From Deinococcus metalli (GTDB lineage: Bacteria; Deinococcota; Deinococci; Deinococcales; Deinococcaceae): a stretch of DNA of 64,000 nt. The notes beneath the pieces are model-generated. The model saw only the letters and a list, made by a program, of their open reading frames with translations, did no database searches and was not told where the DNA came from. Made by a program: the position numbers and the translations under genes. Positions 15,520 to 34,176 of this stretch are shown in pieces; the stretch's first letter is position 1, and the number at the start of each line of letters is the position of its first letter. The DNA is taken from assembly GCF_014201805.1 (NCBI RefSeq), contig NZ_JACHFK010000001.1, positions 496,001 through 560,000 of the forward strand. The letters run 5' to 3'.

Positions 15520-16320
15520 TCGGGCGTTCCTCCTTGCCGTACTCGCCGGCCGCCGCGCCGCGGCCCAGGTACGCCTCCATCACGCGCGGATCGTTGCGGA
15601 CCTGGTGCGGCAGGCCCTCGCTGATCTTGCTGCCGTAATCCAGCACCGTGATGTACTCCGACAGGGTCATCACCAGGCGCATGTCGTGCTCGATCAGGCA
15701 CACCGTCACGCCCAGCTCGTCGCGGATGCGGCGGATCAGGGCCTTGAGGTCCTCGGTCTCGCGCGGGTTCATGCCGGCGGCCGGTTCGTCCAGCAGGATC
15801 AGTTTCGGCGTGGTCGCCAGCGCGCGGGCGATCTCCAGCTTGCGCTGGTCGCCGTACGGCAGGTTCGTGGCGAGTTCCTGGCGCCACTTGCCCAGGCCCA
15901 CGAAGTCCAGCATGATCCGCGCCGCGTCGCGCGCTTCCTGCTCGGCCTCGCGGAACTTGCGGGTGCGTAGCACGGCGTCCACGAAGCCGCTGCGTAGCCG
16001 GGCGTGCCGGCCCACCATGATGTTCTCCTCGCTGGTCATGGTGGAGAACAGCCGGATGTTCTGGAACGTGCGGGCGATGCCGGCCTCGGTGACCTGGTCC
16101 GGGCGCAGGCCCACGAGTTCCCGCCCGGCCAGCCGGACCGCGCCGCTGGTCGGGGTGTAGATGCCGGTGATCATGTTGAAGAAGGTCGTCTTGCCCGCGC
16201 CGTTCGGCCCGATCACCGACACGATGGACGCCTGCGGAATCTGCATGGTCACGTCGTTCACGGCCGTCAGGCCGCCGAACTGCTTGGTGACGTGCTGCAC
16301 GTCGAGAATGGATGCGGCCG

Positions 16321-16324
<4 letters not shown>
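15512..16324 (-). CDS. livG: Branched-chain amino acid ABC transporter ATPase LivG
   Basis: 270 residues from a GTG at 16324 that overlaps the livM stop (GTGA). Walker A GPNGAGKTTFFN, the LivG-specific insertion FQNIRLFSTMTSEENIMVGRH region, a degenerate signature LPYGDQRKLEIARAL and Walker B ILLDEPAAGMNP. The RTFQNIRLF and PYGxQR features are typical of LivG. A C-terminal extension after the usual AYLG ends AGEYGKEERPNA. Confidence 0.95.
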
Positions 16325-17948
<1,624 letters not shown>

Positions 17949-17952
<4 letters not shown>

Positions 17953-18962
17953 ACCTTCTCCACGTTGCTCTTGCCGAGCAGGCCCGTGGGTTTGAAGATC
18001 AGGATCAGTACCAGCACGATGAATGCCCCGATGCGCTGGTAACTCGCGTCGATGGCGCCCAGGTTCGCGCTGCCCAGCACGCTGCCGAGCACGTTCGTCA
18101 CGCCGATCAGGTTCTGGATCACGCCCAGCGTCAGGCCGCCCAGCACCGCGCCGGGAATGGAGCCGATGCCGCCCAGCACGGCCGCCGTGAAGGCGATGAT
18201 GCCGGGGTCGAAGCCCGAGTACGCGTTGACGGTGCCGAACTTCATGCCGAACAGCACGCCGCTGATGCCGCCCAGCGCCCCACCGATCGCGAAGGTCGCG
18301 GAGATCATGCGGTTGGCGTCGATGCCCATCAGGCCCGAGGTGACACGGTCCTGCGCCACGGCGCGGATCGCCGTGCCCAGCCGGGTGTGGTTCACGAGGT
18401 AGTTCAGGACGGCCAGGCTCAGCCCCGCGACGATCAGCAGGATCACGTCTTTCAGCTGCAGGTCGATGCCGACCGTCCGCAGCGCGTTCCCCAGCCCGGC
18501 GCAGGAACTCGCCGCCGCGCAGAACTTGGTCGTGAAGGCAGTCGGCAGCGTGTAGGTCAGGTCAAAGCGCCCCTGGAAGCCCTCGATCACGCGCAGGACG
18601 TCCTGGAGGATCAGCGACACGCCGATGGCGGTGATCAGCGGCACGAGTTTCGGCGCGTTGCGCAGCGGCCGGTACGCCAGGCGCTCGATCACCACGTTCA
18701 GGGCGCCGGACACGATCATGGCGGCCAGCAGCGCGATCAGCAGTTTCACGTAGCCGTCCAGGGCCACGTCCCGCAGTACGCGGAACACCTCGAAGCCCAC
18801 CACCGCGCCGGTCACGAAGACCTCCGAGTGCGCGAAATTGATGAGCTGCAGCACGCCGTACACCATGGTGTAGCCCAGCGCGATGATGGCGTACACGGCG
18901 CCCAGCACCAGGCCGCCGACGATCACGTTCACCAGGAAGGGAAGCAGGGTGGCGAGATCCAA
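17949..18962 (-). CDS. livH: Branched-chain amino acid ABC permease LivH
   Basis: 337 residues. Hydrophobic multi-helix permease with GLVLGAVYAIIALGYTMVYGVL, the FAHS motif and a coupling loop TRLGTAIRAVAQDRVTSGLMGID. The start is most likely the TTG at 18962: an AAAGGAG sequence lies 9 nt upstream, whereas the in-frame TTG at 18971 directly abuts that sequence. No ATG exists near the family N-terminus. It is separated from livK by 195 nt containing a strong hairpin, which could make livK more abundant than the membrane parts. Confidence 0.93.
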
Positions 18963-19110
18963 TGAAGTCAACTCCTTTCAGGAACAGTCCGGAACGAACA
19001 GCGACAGAACCACGGTTCGGGGCGAAATGGCGGCCGGCGTTCACAGCGTGATGAACAACACTTACATATGCCGGCCGGAATTGGTAGGCCCACGCGGCCA
19101 TCCACCACAG

Positions 19111-19142
19111 CACGGGGGCCGGGCGCGCTGCCCGGCCCCGTG
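19111..19142 (-). terminator. Hairpin between livK and livH (attenuating or stabilising)
   Basis: CACGGGG(G)CCGGGC pairs with GCCCGGCCCCGTG, a 13-bp stem with one bulged G, 16 nt past the livK stop. There is no T tract. It likely causes partial termination or protects livK mRNA. Confidence 0.6.
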
Positions 19143-19157
19143 CGAACCGCCCTGGCC

Positions 19158-20312
<1,155 letters not shown>

Positions 20313-20375
20313 GGATCCTCCGGGTATGGGTGCAGCGCCAGCCGTCTGGGTAGCGTGCGGTGTGGTGATGGCGCA

Positions 20376-20405
20376 ATTCTAGACGCGGTCTTGATTTGAT
20401 GTCAA
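20376..20405 (-). promoter_or_regulatory. livK promoter
   Basis: A consensus -35 TTGACA (20405-20400) and a near-consensus -10 TAGAAT (20381-20376) are separated by 18 nt. The transcription start would lie near 20369, giving a leader of about 57 nt. Confidence 0.8.
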
Positions 20406-20465
20406 TGCGCCGCTCATGAACGCATTGAAACGATCCGGCGCTCCCATCCTCAAGTTGCCGGATGT

Positions 20466-20478
20466 ATTGCGCCGCAAT
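20466..20478. promoter_or_regulatory. ATTGCG inverted repeat upstream of livK
   Basis: ATTGCG-C-CGCAAT at 20466-20478, about 60 nt upstream of the livK -35. The related string AGAATTGCG recurs on the minus strand near 20490 and at the livK -10. This may be a regulator binding array; the regulator is not known. Confidence 0.35.
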
Positions 20479-20600
20479 GGTTTGCTGACGCAATTCTGGC
20501 GCTGTGGTCAAGTCCACTGTCGGGCGAGTGGGAACCATTCTGTACAGCTGACGCAAGCGAGACACTCACCGCGCGCCAGCATGCCCTCACCACGGGCCGT

Positions 20601-21965
<1,365 letters not shown>

Positions 21966-22223
21966 GATGCGGATACCTCCGGGGCAGGACACGGCGCCGT
22001 TCGGGACGGCGGACAGAGAGCAGGACTGTGCCGATTATGGGGGAGGCGCCGGACGTCACGGGCCACCACCGACCTGTGGAGCGCCGCGTCCCGACTCCGG
22101 GCGTGAGCATGATGTGCCCTGCTTTCAGCGCAAAGTGAATGGTTCTGATGGACAATCTGCATGGTCTGCGCAGGCAAGGCGCCCAGCGTCTCCAGCCCCC
22201 GGCAGCTTGTGCAGGAGAATGCG

Positions 22224-22253
22224 TTGACCCTTCAGATGGGCCGCTCCTATACT
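22224..22253 (+). promoter_or_regulatory. glnN promoter
   Basis: TTGACC (22224-22229), an 18-nt spacer and TATACT (22248-22253) form a near-consensus promoter. The start site would be near 22260, leaving about 80 nt before the ATG. Confidence 0.8.
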
Positions 22254-22342
22254 CGCAAGCAGTGTCACGGTCCCGGCGGGCGGCGTGGAGTCAGGGATGC
22301 CCCGCGCCGCCCCCAGCCCCGGAACCTGAACGAGGGAGCCAC

Positions 22343-24499
<2,157 letters not shown>

Positions 24500-24514
24500 C
24501 CGGGCACGACTGCG

Positions 24515-24542
24515 ACGGGCCGTCCAGCGCTGGGCGGCCCGT
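24515..24542 (+). terminator. Terminator after glnN
   Basis: A 14-bp arm (ACGGGCCGTCCAGC) pairs with GCTGGGCGGCCCGT, one wobble pair, 15 nt past the stop. Confidence 0.65.
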
Positions 24543-24608
24543 TCCCGTGGCCGGACAGCCGGGACTGCCCGTGACCGCCCAGGGCGCTCCTCCGGTACAC
24601 TACAGAGC

Positions 24609-25415
<807 letters not shown>

Positions 25416-25434
25416 GGCGGAGCGGCAGAGAGCG

Positions 25435-25464
25435 GGCGGAGGGAGCCGACCTGGCCCCTCCGCC
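25435..25464. terminator. Shared terminator of convergent genes
   Basis: GGCGGAGGG (25435-25443) pairs with CCCTCCGCC (25456-25464) between the convergent acetyltransferase and ferredoxin reductase genes. Confidence 0.6.
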
Positions 25465-25479
25465 TGCTCCCTGCCGTCC

Positions 25480-26838
25480 TCAGCCCTTGCGGTGCGTGAG
25501 CATCTCGGCGCGGTGCACGACCTTGTGGCGGGGGCGGCCCTGCGCCTGCCCCTGCGCCAGCTCGTGCGCGTCGAGCACCTGCCAGTCGTGGAAGGAATAG
25601 ACGTCCACGCCGCGTGACGCCAGCAGGGCGTCCACGTCCGCGCGGGCGGGCCGGGCGGCGGCGGGCAGCGCACCGGAGCGCGCGTCGGCCAGCAGGTGCG
25701 CGACGGTGTCGGTGGCGTCCTTGCGGTTCGTGCCGATCACGCCGCTGGGGCCGCGCTTGATCCACCCGGCGGTGTACTCGCCGGGGCGGCCGTCCACCCG
25801 GCCCTCCGTGTTGGGAATCACACCCCGGCGCGCGTCGAAGGGCACGCCCGGCAACTCCACGCCCTTGTAGCCCACCGACCGCAGCACCAGTTGCACCGGC
25901 AGAACCTCGAACTCGCCGGTGCCCACCGCGTTGCCGCCCTCGTCCAGGGTGTTGCGCTCGATTTTCAGGCCGCCCACGTTGCCGTGCCCGTCGTCCACGA
26001 TCTCGACCGGAGAGACCAGGAAACGCAGGTGGATGCGGCGGTCCTTGCCTTCCGGCGTACGGACGGCGAAGTCTCGCAGCACATCCAGATTCTTCTTCAC
26101 GGTGTTGTCGGTGATGGCGGTCTCGGCCGCCTCGTCCACCTGCACCTCGGCGGGCTTCACGACGGGCTCGGCGCCCTCCAGTTCCCCGAACTCGCGCAGT
26201 TCCTTGGTGGTGAACTTCGCCTGCGCGGCGCCGCGGCGGCCCAGCACCCACACGTCCTTCACGGCGCTGCGCTCCAGCACCGGCAGCGCGTGCGCGGCGA
26301 TGTCCGACTCGCGCAGTTCCGCCACCGTCTTGACCAGGATCCGGCTGACGTCCAGCGCCACGTTGCCCACGCCGATCACGGCCACGCCGGTCGCCTCCAG
26401 GGTCAGGTCGCGGGTCGCGGCGTCGGGGTGGCCGTTGTACCACGCGACGAACTCGGTGGCGCTCATGGAGCCGCGCAGGTCCTCGCCGGGAATGCCGAGG
26501 CGGCGGTCGCTGCTCGCCCCGACGGTGTACACCACGGCGTCGTACAGCGACCGGGCGTCCTCATGGGTCAGGTCACGGCCGAACTCCACGTTGCCCAGGA
26601 AGCGCACGCGCGGATCGGACAGCGTCTTCTCGAAGCCGCGCGTCACGCTCTTGATGGTGAGGTGGTCCGGCGCCACGCCGTAGCGCACCAGGCCGTAGGG
26701 CGTGGGCAGTCGGTCGTAGACATCCACCTCCACGCTCAGGTCGGACTTCAGGAGGGCCTCGGTGGCGAACACGCCGCTGGGGCCGCTGCCGATCACGGCG
26801 ACGCGCAGGGGACGGTCTGGGGTGTAGGGAAGGCTCAT
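25480..26838 (-). CDS. fprA: FprA-type ferredoxin/adrenodoxin-NADP+ reductase
   Basis: 452 residues. Flavoprotein that moves electrons between NADPH and ferredoxin. FAD motif VAVIGSGPSGVFATEALL at the N-terminus, then YDRLPTPYGLVRYGVAPDH (adrenodoxin-reductase signature), NADP motif VAVIGVGNVALDVSRIL, and the AGWIKRGPSGVIGTNRKDA segment near the C-terminus, all typical of the FprA/adrenodoxin reductase group rather than plant-type FNR. TAGACT lies 6 nt before the ATG (leaderless). No ferredoxin gene adjoins it. Confidence 0.92.
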   Translation of the reverse strand: MSLPYTPDRPLRVAVIGSGPSGVFATEALLKSDLSVEVDVYDRLPTPYGLVRYGVAPDHLTIKSVTRGFEKTLSDPRVRFLGNVEFGRDLTHEDARSLYDAVVYTVGASSDRRLGIPGEDLRGSMSATEFVAWYNGHPDAATRDLTLEATGVAVIGVGNVALDVSRILVKTVAELRESDIAAHALPVLERSAVKDVWVLGRRGAAQAKFTTKELREFGELEGAEPVVKPAEVQVDEAAETAITDNTVKKNLDVLRDFAVRTPEGKDRRIHLRFLVSPVEIVDDGHGNVGGLKIERNTLDEGGNAVGTGEFEVLPVQLVLRSVGYKGVELPGVPFDARRGVIPNTEGRVDGRPGEYTAGWIKRGPSGVIGTNRKDATDTVAHLLADARSGALPAAARPARADVDALLASRGVDVYSFHDWQVLDAHELAQGQAQGRPRHKVVHRAEMLTHRKG

Positions 26839-26998
26839 GCGGCGAGTCTAGTGGGCGGGGGTGAGGGTGTGAATGCCAACGCGGCCGGGTTGGTGTCACA
26901 TGGACGGAAACACCTCGGCCGGAGGGTGGCAGCGTCGGCTGGAACGCGCATTTGCGGGGTCAGCCCCACCTAGACGGGTCACGGCCGAGCCACAAGAA

Positions 26999-27032
26999 CA
27001 CCGCCGCCCGGCACGTGGCCCGGGCGGCGGTG
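26999..27032 (-). terminator. Terminator after the CRP-family gene
   Basis: A perfect 13-bp stem (CACCGCCGCCCGG with CCGGGCGGCGGTG) and 8-nt loop, 14 nt past the stop. Confidence 0.7.
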
Positions 27033-27046
27033 GAAGGAGCGCTGGA

Positions 27047-27658
<612 letters not shown>

Positions 27659-27738
27659 TGCGGTCGCCTCCTTGGGCGGAATGGAGTGGGAAAGGGGGGC
27701 GGGGAGGGTGATGCAGCGACCTTTCCCGACCTGCTCAC

Positions 27739-27778
27739 AGTGTAACCGAGAATCACTTTTTTGTAAACAATTTTGTTT
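27739..27778 (-). promoter_or_regulatory. Promoter of the CRP-family gene, with AT-rich palindrome
   Basis: -35 TTTACA (27767-27762), 17-nt spacer, -10 TACACT (27744-27739). A 6-2-6 repeat, AAACAA-TT-TTGTTT (27765-27778), overlaps the -35 and is unusually AT-rich for the region. The leader to the ATG would be about 75 nt. Confidence 0.75.
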
Positions 27779-27913
27779 CTTTAATCATCATTGAGCCCAC
27801 ACAACGTGCAGATAGGCATGGCCTCATCGACCCCGACAACCACGGCTAAACTCGCGGCCGGTCTCTTGCCCGCCATCTCACCCCGACCTCATGGCTCCGT
27901 CCGCCCTGAACGG

Positions 27914-27950
27914 ACAGGGTGCCCGGCCGCACGCGCACCGGGCACCCTGT
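27914..27950 (-). terminator. Terminator after gyrA
   Basis: A perfect 13-bp stem (ACAGGGTGCCCGG with CCGGGCACCCTGT) with an 11-nt loop, 14 nt past the gyrA stop. Confidence 0.7.
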
Positions 27951-27964
27951 GGGCTGGTGCGGGG

Positions 27965-30400
<2,436 letters not shown>

Positions 30401-30484
30401 GTGGCTCCAGTCAGGGGCCGCAGCGGACGAAGTGGTCAGCCACGGCAGGGAATGCAGAGGCCCGGACGTTCCGGGGGTGACGAG

Positions 30485-30515
30485 ATTCTATCACACTATT
30501 ATGCTAGCAGCGTAA
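30485..30515 (-). promoter_or_regulatory. RDRM-like operator and gyrA promoter
   Basis: A 17-bp element at 30499-30515 has arms TTATG and CGTAA around 7 bases; read on the minus strand it is TTACG-N7-CATAA. This fits the radiation/desiccation response motif (TTATG-N7-CATAA type) bound by DdrO and cleared by IrrE/PprI-mediated cleavage. A TAGAAT -10 box stands at 30490-30485, and the motif covers the -35 region. Confidence 0.75.
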
Positions 30516-30726
30516 CAGAATCCGCATCCTCAATGGCCCCAGTATAGCCCAGAATGCCCGACTACACCGGAAACTCCCGCGTGTTGCCCACCGCGTCCCG
30601 GACGTGCCCGCGCCACCCGGAATCACTCTTTCCGCAGGGCAGAGCGGCAGGTACTGGGGGCGGTATGGACCCGGTGGGATCGCGAGCCGTCGCCCGTCCA
30701 GTCACAACCCGGCGCGCCGCGTGACC

Positions 30727-31392
30727 TTACGGCGCAAAAACCTTCCAGGTGCCCTCGGATACGACCTCGACGTGGCCATCCCGGACCTTGATCGCCGTCT
30801 GGTCGTCGATGCCGTATGTCGGCACCGGCACCTCGGCTGCCATCCTGGCCACCTTCGACGTGGTGCTCTCTGGATGGTCCGCGTGGTCCAGATGCGGAAG
30901 CAGCGCGAAATCGACGAGGCCCAGGCCCTGGTCGATCACGTACGGCGCGTGCGGATCGTCGTACGTCTCGCCAAATACGGGGGCGGTGACCATGCTGCCG
31001 GCGCTGATGCCCACGTACACGGTGCTTCGCAGCGACGGCAGGAGGTCGGCCAGCCCGGACTCGCGCATCCAGCGGGACAGGTACCACACGTCTCCGCCCT
31101 GCACCAGCAGCGCGTCGGCCTCCTGCACGGCCGCGACCCAGGACTCCCTGCGGATGCTGGGCAGCGCCGTGAGGTCCAGCACGCCCAGCGACTTCCACCC
31201 CAGCTCGCACATGGGGTTGTCGGTCGCGCCGGTGATGAACCGGTAGGCCAGGGTCGGCCCGCCCGGAAAGGGGAGGACCGCCGTGGGAATGCACAGGGCA
31301 GTGGCTTCAGTGACCGGTTTGTCCAGCAGATCCACCAGCGCGCCGTGGATGCTGGGGTTCCTGATGCCGGCGGACGTCAGTAGAAAGTTCAT
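30727..31392 (-). CDS. Peptidase S51 (dipeptidase E-like) family protein
   Basis: 221 residues. A serine peptidase of the class I glutamine amidotransferase-like fold: nucleophile elbow GISAGS with S130, the ADALLVQGGDVWYL strand-loop before it, and a histidine in LLPHLDHAD (H169). PepE-type enzymes release Asp-X dipeptides; cyanophycinase is the other family branch but is usually longer. The start ATG at 31392 has a strong GAGGAGGAG upstream. Single gene, divergent from the roadblock cluster. Confidence 0.85.
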   Translation of the reverse strand: MNFLLTSAGIRNPSIHGALVDLLDKPVTEATALCIPTAVLPFPGGPTLAYRFITGATDNPMCELGWKSLGVLDLTALPSIRRESWVAAVQEADALLVQGGDVWYLSRWMRESGLADLLPSLRSTVYVGISAGSMVTAPVFGETYDDPHAPYVIDQGLGLVDFALLPHLDHADHPESTTSKVARMAAEVPVPTYGIDDQTAIKVRDGHVEVVSEGTWKVFAP

Positions 31393-31551
31393 GATGCTCC
31401 TCCTCGGTGTAGCCTCTGGTTGTGTCCTGTGCGTAATGGCTGTTATGGATACGCTGGTAACAGAGTAGCGCCCGGGAAGGCGTCCTCCACGATTCGGGCC
31501 GCTCCGCCTTGTCAGGTCCGTGCAACAGCGCCGTGCCTATCATGGCGGGCG

Positions 31552-31902
31552 ATGCTTGCCGAACTGACGCAACTCGTAAGTGACGTGGACGGCGCGTGGG
31601 CCGCCGCGATCGGCGGTCTGGACGGCCTGCTGATCGAGGGCCACAGCGCCGGCAGCGCCGACCTGGGCCTGCTGGTCGCGGAACACGCCGGCCTGCTGCG
31701 CGCCGCGACCACGTCCTACGCCCACACGCTCGGCGGCGGACAGACCCGTGAGCTGTACCTGCGGGGCGAGCGCCTGAGCGTGTACCTGCACCCCATCAAG
31801 ACCGAGTATTACCTGCTGCTGGCGCTGGACGGCCGCAGCAACCTCGGGCAGGCGCGGCTGTACGGCCGGGACGCTGCCCGCAAACTGGGAGCCATGCTGT
31901 GA
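31552..31902 (+). CDS. Roadblock/LC7 domain protein 1
   Basis: 116 residues from the ATG at 31552, with a TATCAT box 8 nt upstream. The fold is the roadblock/LC7 alpha-beta sandwich: an N-terminal helix, a DGLLIEG strand pair, a helix (LGLLVAEHAGLLRAATT), a second strand pair (TRELYLRGERLSVYLH) and a YYLLLALDG strand. Such proteins regulate small Ras-like GTPases; MglB on MglA is the model. The first of three overlapping roadblock genes. No GTPase gene lies nearby. Confidence 0.75.
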   Translation: MLAELTQLVSDVDGAWAAAIGGLDGLLIEGHSAGSADLGLLVAEHAGLLRAATTSYAHTLGGGQTRELYLRGERLSVYLHPIKTEYYLLLALDGRSNLGQARLYGRDAARKLGAML

Positions 31903-32237
31903 TCATCGACGCCCTGCAGGGCCTGCCCGGCGTGGTCGCCGCCGCCCTGGTCGGCCCGGACGGTCTGCCCACCGAGTCCCAGGGGGAGGGCGGGGACGCG
32001 CTGGCCGCCGAACTCGCCTCGCTGCGCGCCACCTTCGACCGCGTCACGCGCCGTCTGGGGGCGGGCGACGTCACGCGCCTGGCCTTCACCAGCGAGCGTG
32101 TGGAGGTCGTGGCCGTCTCCAGCGCCAACCACGTGATCGGCGTGGCCCTCACGCGCGGGCAGGACACCCGCAGCGCGCAGCAGGCCCTGGCCCGCCTGGC
32201 CCTGGAACTCACGGCGCTGCCGAGGGCCGACACGTGA
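31899..32237 (+). CDS. Roadblock/LC7 domain protein 2
   Basis: 112 residues. Start GTG overlaps the previous stop (GTGA). The pattern PGVVAAALVGPDGLPTES, the helix DALAAELASLRATFDRV, and the strands DVTRLAFTSERVEVVAVS and HVIGVAL fit an MglB-like roadblock domain. It is different in sequence from its two neighbours, so this is not a recent tandem duplication. Probably forms homo- or heterodimers with them. Confidence 0.8.
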   Translation: MIIDALQGLPGVVAAALVGPDGLPTESQGEGGDALAAELASLRATFDRVTRRLGAGDVTRLAFTSERVEVVAVSSANHVIGVALTRGQDTRSAQQALARLALELTALPRADT

Positions 32238-32554
32238 TGATGGACACGCTGATGGCCGTGCGCGGCATGAAGCACGTCCTGCTGATCGACCTGAGCGGCT
32301 CGGTCGTGAGTTCCGCCGGGCTCGAGCCCGCGTTCCTGAAACGCGAACTGGGCCTGATCGCGGCCGGCAAGGCCGTGATCGGCAGCCTGCAGTCGAGCCT
32401 GGGCGCCACCGAGTGGAACGAACTGCTGCTCGACGTGGACGGCGGCCCGGTGCTGCTTACACCCTTCGGACCGCAGATCCTGCTGACCGCCTTCGACGAC
32501 GTGACCAGCCTGGGCCGGGTGCGCTTCGCGGTCCGCCGCCTGATCAATCCCTGA
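32234..32554 (+). CDS. Roadblock/LC7-like protein 3
   Basis: 106 residues. The GTG at 32234 overlaps the previous stop; ATGs at 32237 and 32240 are alternatives. It has a central strand HVLLIDLSGSVVSSAG, then helices and LLLTPFGPQILLTAFDD, with a short helix VRFAVRRLINP at the end. The secondary-structure order resembles the roadblock fold but the match is weaker than for protein 2. Tight overlaps imply that all three gene products are made together and may form one complex. Confidence 0.6.
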   Translation: MMMDTLMAVRGMKHVLLIDLSGSVVSSAGLEPAFLKRELGLIAAGKAVIGSLQSSLGATEWNELLLDVDGGPVLLTPFGPQILLTAFDDVTSLGRVRFAVRRLINP

Positions 32555-32626
32555 GGGCGGTCCGGCCCCGCCGTGATCCGGACGGGCGTCACCGACCCGC
32601 CCGCCGTTCGGCGCTAGGGTGGACGC

Positions 32627-33625
32627 ATGCTGGATCGCCCCCGCCGTCTGCGCCGCACGCCCGCCCTGCGGGCCCTCACCCGCGAGGTGCACCTGCACCC
32701 CTCGCAGTTCATCCACCCCATCTTCGTGCACGAGCGCGAGGATGAGCAGGCCATCGCCACCATGCCCGGTGTGAGCCGCCACTCGGTGGCCGGGGCGGTG
32801 GCCCAGGCGCGCGAGGCGCTGGCCCTGGGCATCCCCAGCGTGATCCTGTTCGGCATTCCCGACCACAAGGACGCGCACGGCAGCGGTGCGTACGCCGAGG
32901 ACGGCATCGTGCAGCGCGCCGCCCGCGCCATCAAGGACGCCGTGCCGGGCATCAGTGTGGTGGCCGACACCTGTCTGTGCGAGTACACGGACCACGGGCA
33001 CTGCGGCGTGCTGTGCGGCGTGCCCGGCCAGACCGGGGCCGACGCGTGGACCGTGGATAACGATCCCAGTCTGGACCTGCTGGCGCGCACCGCCGTGTCG
33101 CAGGCCGCCGCCGGGGCGGACGTGGTCGCCCCGAGCGCCATGCTGGACGGGCAGGTGGGCGCGATCCGCGCCGCGCTGGACGACGCGGGGTACGGGCACG
33201 TGCCGGTCATGAGCTACGCCGTGAAGTATGCCAGCGCGTACTACGGCCCCTTCCGCGACGCCGCCGGCTCCACGCCCAGCGTGGGCAACCGCGCCACGTA
33301 CCAGATGGACCCCGCCGGTGGCTACCGCGAGGCCCTGCGCGAGGCCCGCCTGGACGCCGAACAGGGCGCCGACACGCTGATGGTCAAGCCCGCCCTGGCG
33401 TACCTGGACGTGCTGAGCCTGCTCAAGCGCGAGTTCGACCTGCCGGTCGTGGCGTACAACGTGAGCGGCGAGTACGCGCTGATCAAGGCCGCCGCGCAGG
33501 CGGGCTTCATGGATGAGCGCCGCACGGTGCTGGAGACCCTGACCGGCATGCGCCGCGCCGGCGCCGACGCGATCATCACCTACCACGCCATGGACGCGGC
33601 CCGCTGGCTTCAGGAGCGCGCGTGA
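32627..33625 (+). CDS. hemB: Delta-aminolevulinic acid dehydratase (porphobilinogen synthase)
   Basis: 332 residues. Joins two 5-aminolevulinate molecules into porphobilinogen, an early step of heme synthesis. Schiff-base lysines K200 (MSYAVKYAS) and K254 ([10 protein letters not shown]) are present. The zinc-type metal site [13 protein letters not shown] holds C116, C118 and C126, so a zinc enzyme is expected. ATG at 32627 with TAGGGT ending 6 nt upstream (leaderless). First gene of an overlapping trio with a phosphatase and a heme-monooxygenase-like gene. Confidence 0.96.
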   Translation: MLDRPRRLRRTPALRALTREVHLHPSQFIHPIFVHEREDEQAIATMPGVSRHSVAGAVAQAREALALGIPSVILFGIPDHKDAHGSGAYAEDGIVQRAARAIKDAVPGISVVADTCLCEYTDHGHCGVLCGVPGQTGADAWTVDNDPSLDLLARTAVSQAAAGADVVAPSAMLDGQVGAIRAALDDAGYGHVPVMSYAVKYASAYYGPFRDAAGSTPSVGNRATYQMDPAGGYREALREARLDAEQGADTLMVKPALAYLDVLSLLKREFDLPVVAYNVSGEYALIKAAAQAGFMDERRTVLETLTGMRRAGADAIITYHAMDAARWLQERA

Positions 33626-34176
33626 ACGCTCCGATCCGCGTGGACTGGATTCCCACCGGCCTGTGGCCCGGGCGCCTGGGCCTGACCTTCGCGCCCGGCA
33701 AGAAGGGCGTGAGCGTGTACCAGCCGGGTGTCACCCATGCCCGCGACGTGCACGAGGACATGCGGACGCTGGCGCAGGGCGGTGCGCAGGTGATCTCCCC
33801 GCTGATCGAGGATTTCGAGTTCGATTTGCTGGGAATGGACGGCTACCACGCGGCCGCCGACGCGCACGGCCTCACCGTCGTGCCCTGTCCGATTCCGGAC
33901 GGCAGCGTGCCGCGTGACGTGGCCGCCTTCACGGGCTACCTCGACGACCTCATGACGGTGCTGCTCGACGGGCACTCCGTGGTCGTGCACTGCCGTGGTG
34001 GCCTGGGCCGCGCGGGGCTGACCGCCGCGTGTCTGCTGGTGCAGGCGGGTCTGACGCCGGAAGACGCCATCGCCCTGGTACGGCAGACGCGCAGCCCGAA
34101 CGCCATCGAGACCCGCGAGCAGGAACGCTTCGTCCACGACTTCGCGGACGTCGTGCCGCAGGGAGGTCACGCATGA
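33622..34176 (+). CDS. Dual-specificity/tyrosine phosphatase-like protein
   Basis: 184 residues. The cysteine-phosphatase P-loop [10 protein letters not shown] gives C124 and R130 of the CX5R motif, and a likely general acid Asp sits about 30 residues before it (PIPDGSVP, D93). The layout resembles the CDKN3-like dual-specificity group. Substrate unknown: it could act on phosphoprotein, phosphoinositide or a metabolite. GTG start overlaps hemB (GTGA) and its stop overlaps the next gene (ATGA), so it is translationally coupled to heme genes. Confidence 0.88.
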   Translation: MNAPIRVDWIPTGLWPGRLGLTFAPGKKGVSVYQPGVTHARDVHEDMRTLAQGGAQVISPLIEDFEFDLLGMDGYHAAADAHGLTVVPCPIPDGSVPRDVAAFTGYLDDLMTVLLDGHSVVVHCRGGLGRAGLTAACLLVQAGLTPEDAIALVRQTRSPNAIETREQERFVHDFADVVPQGGHA

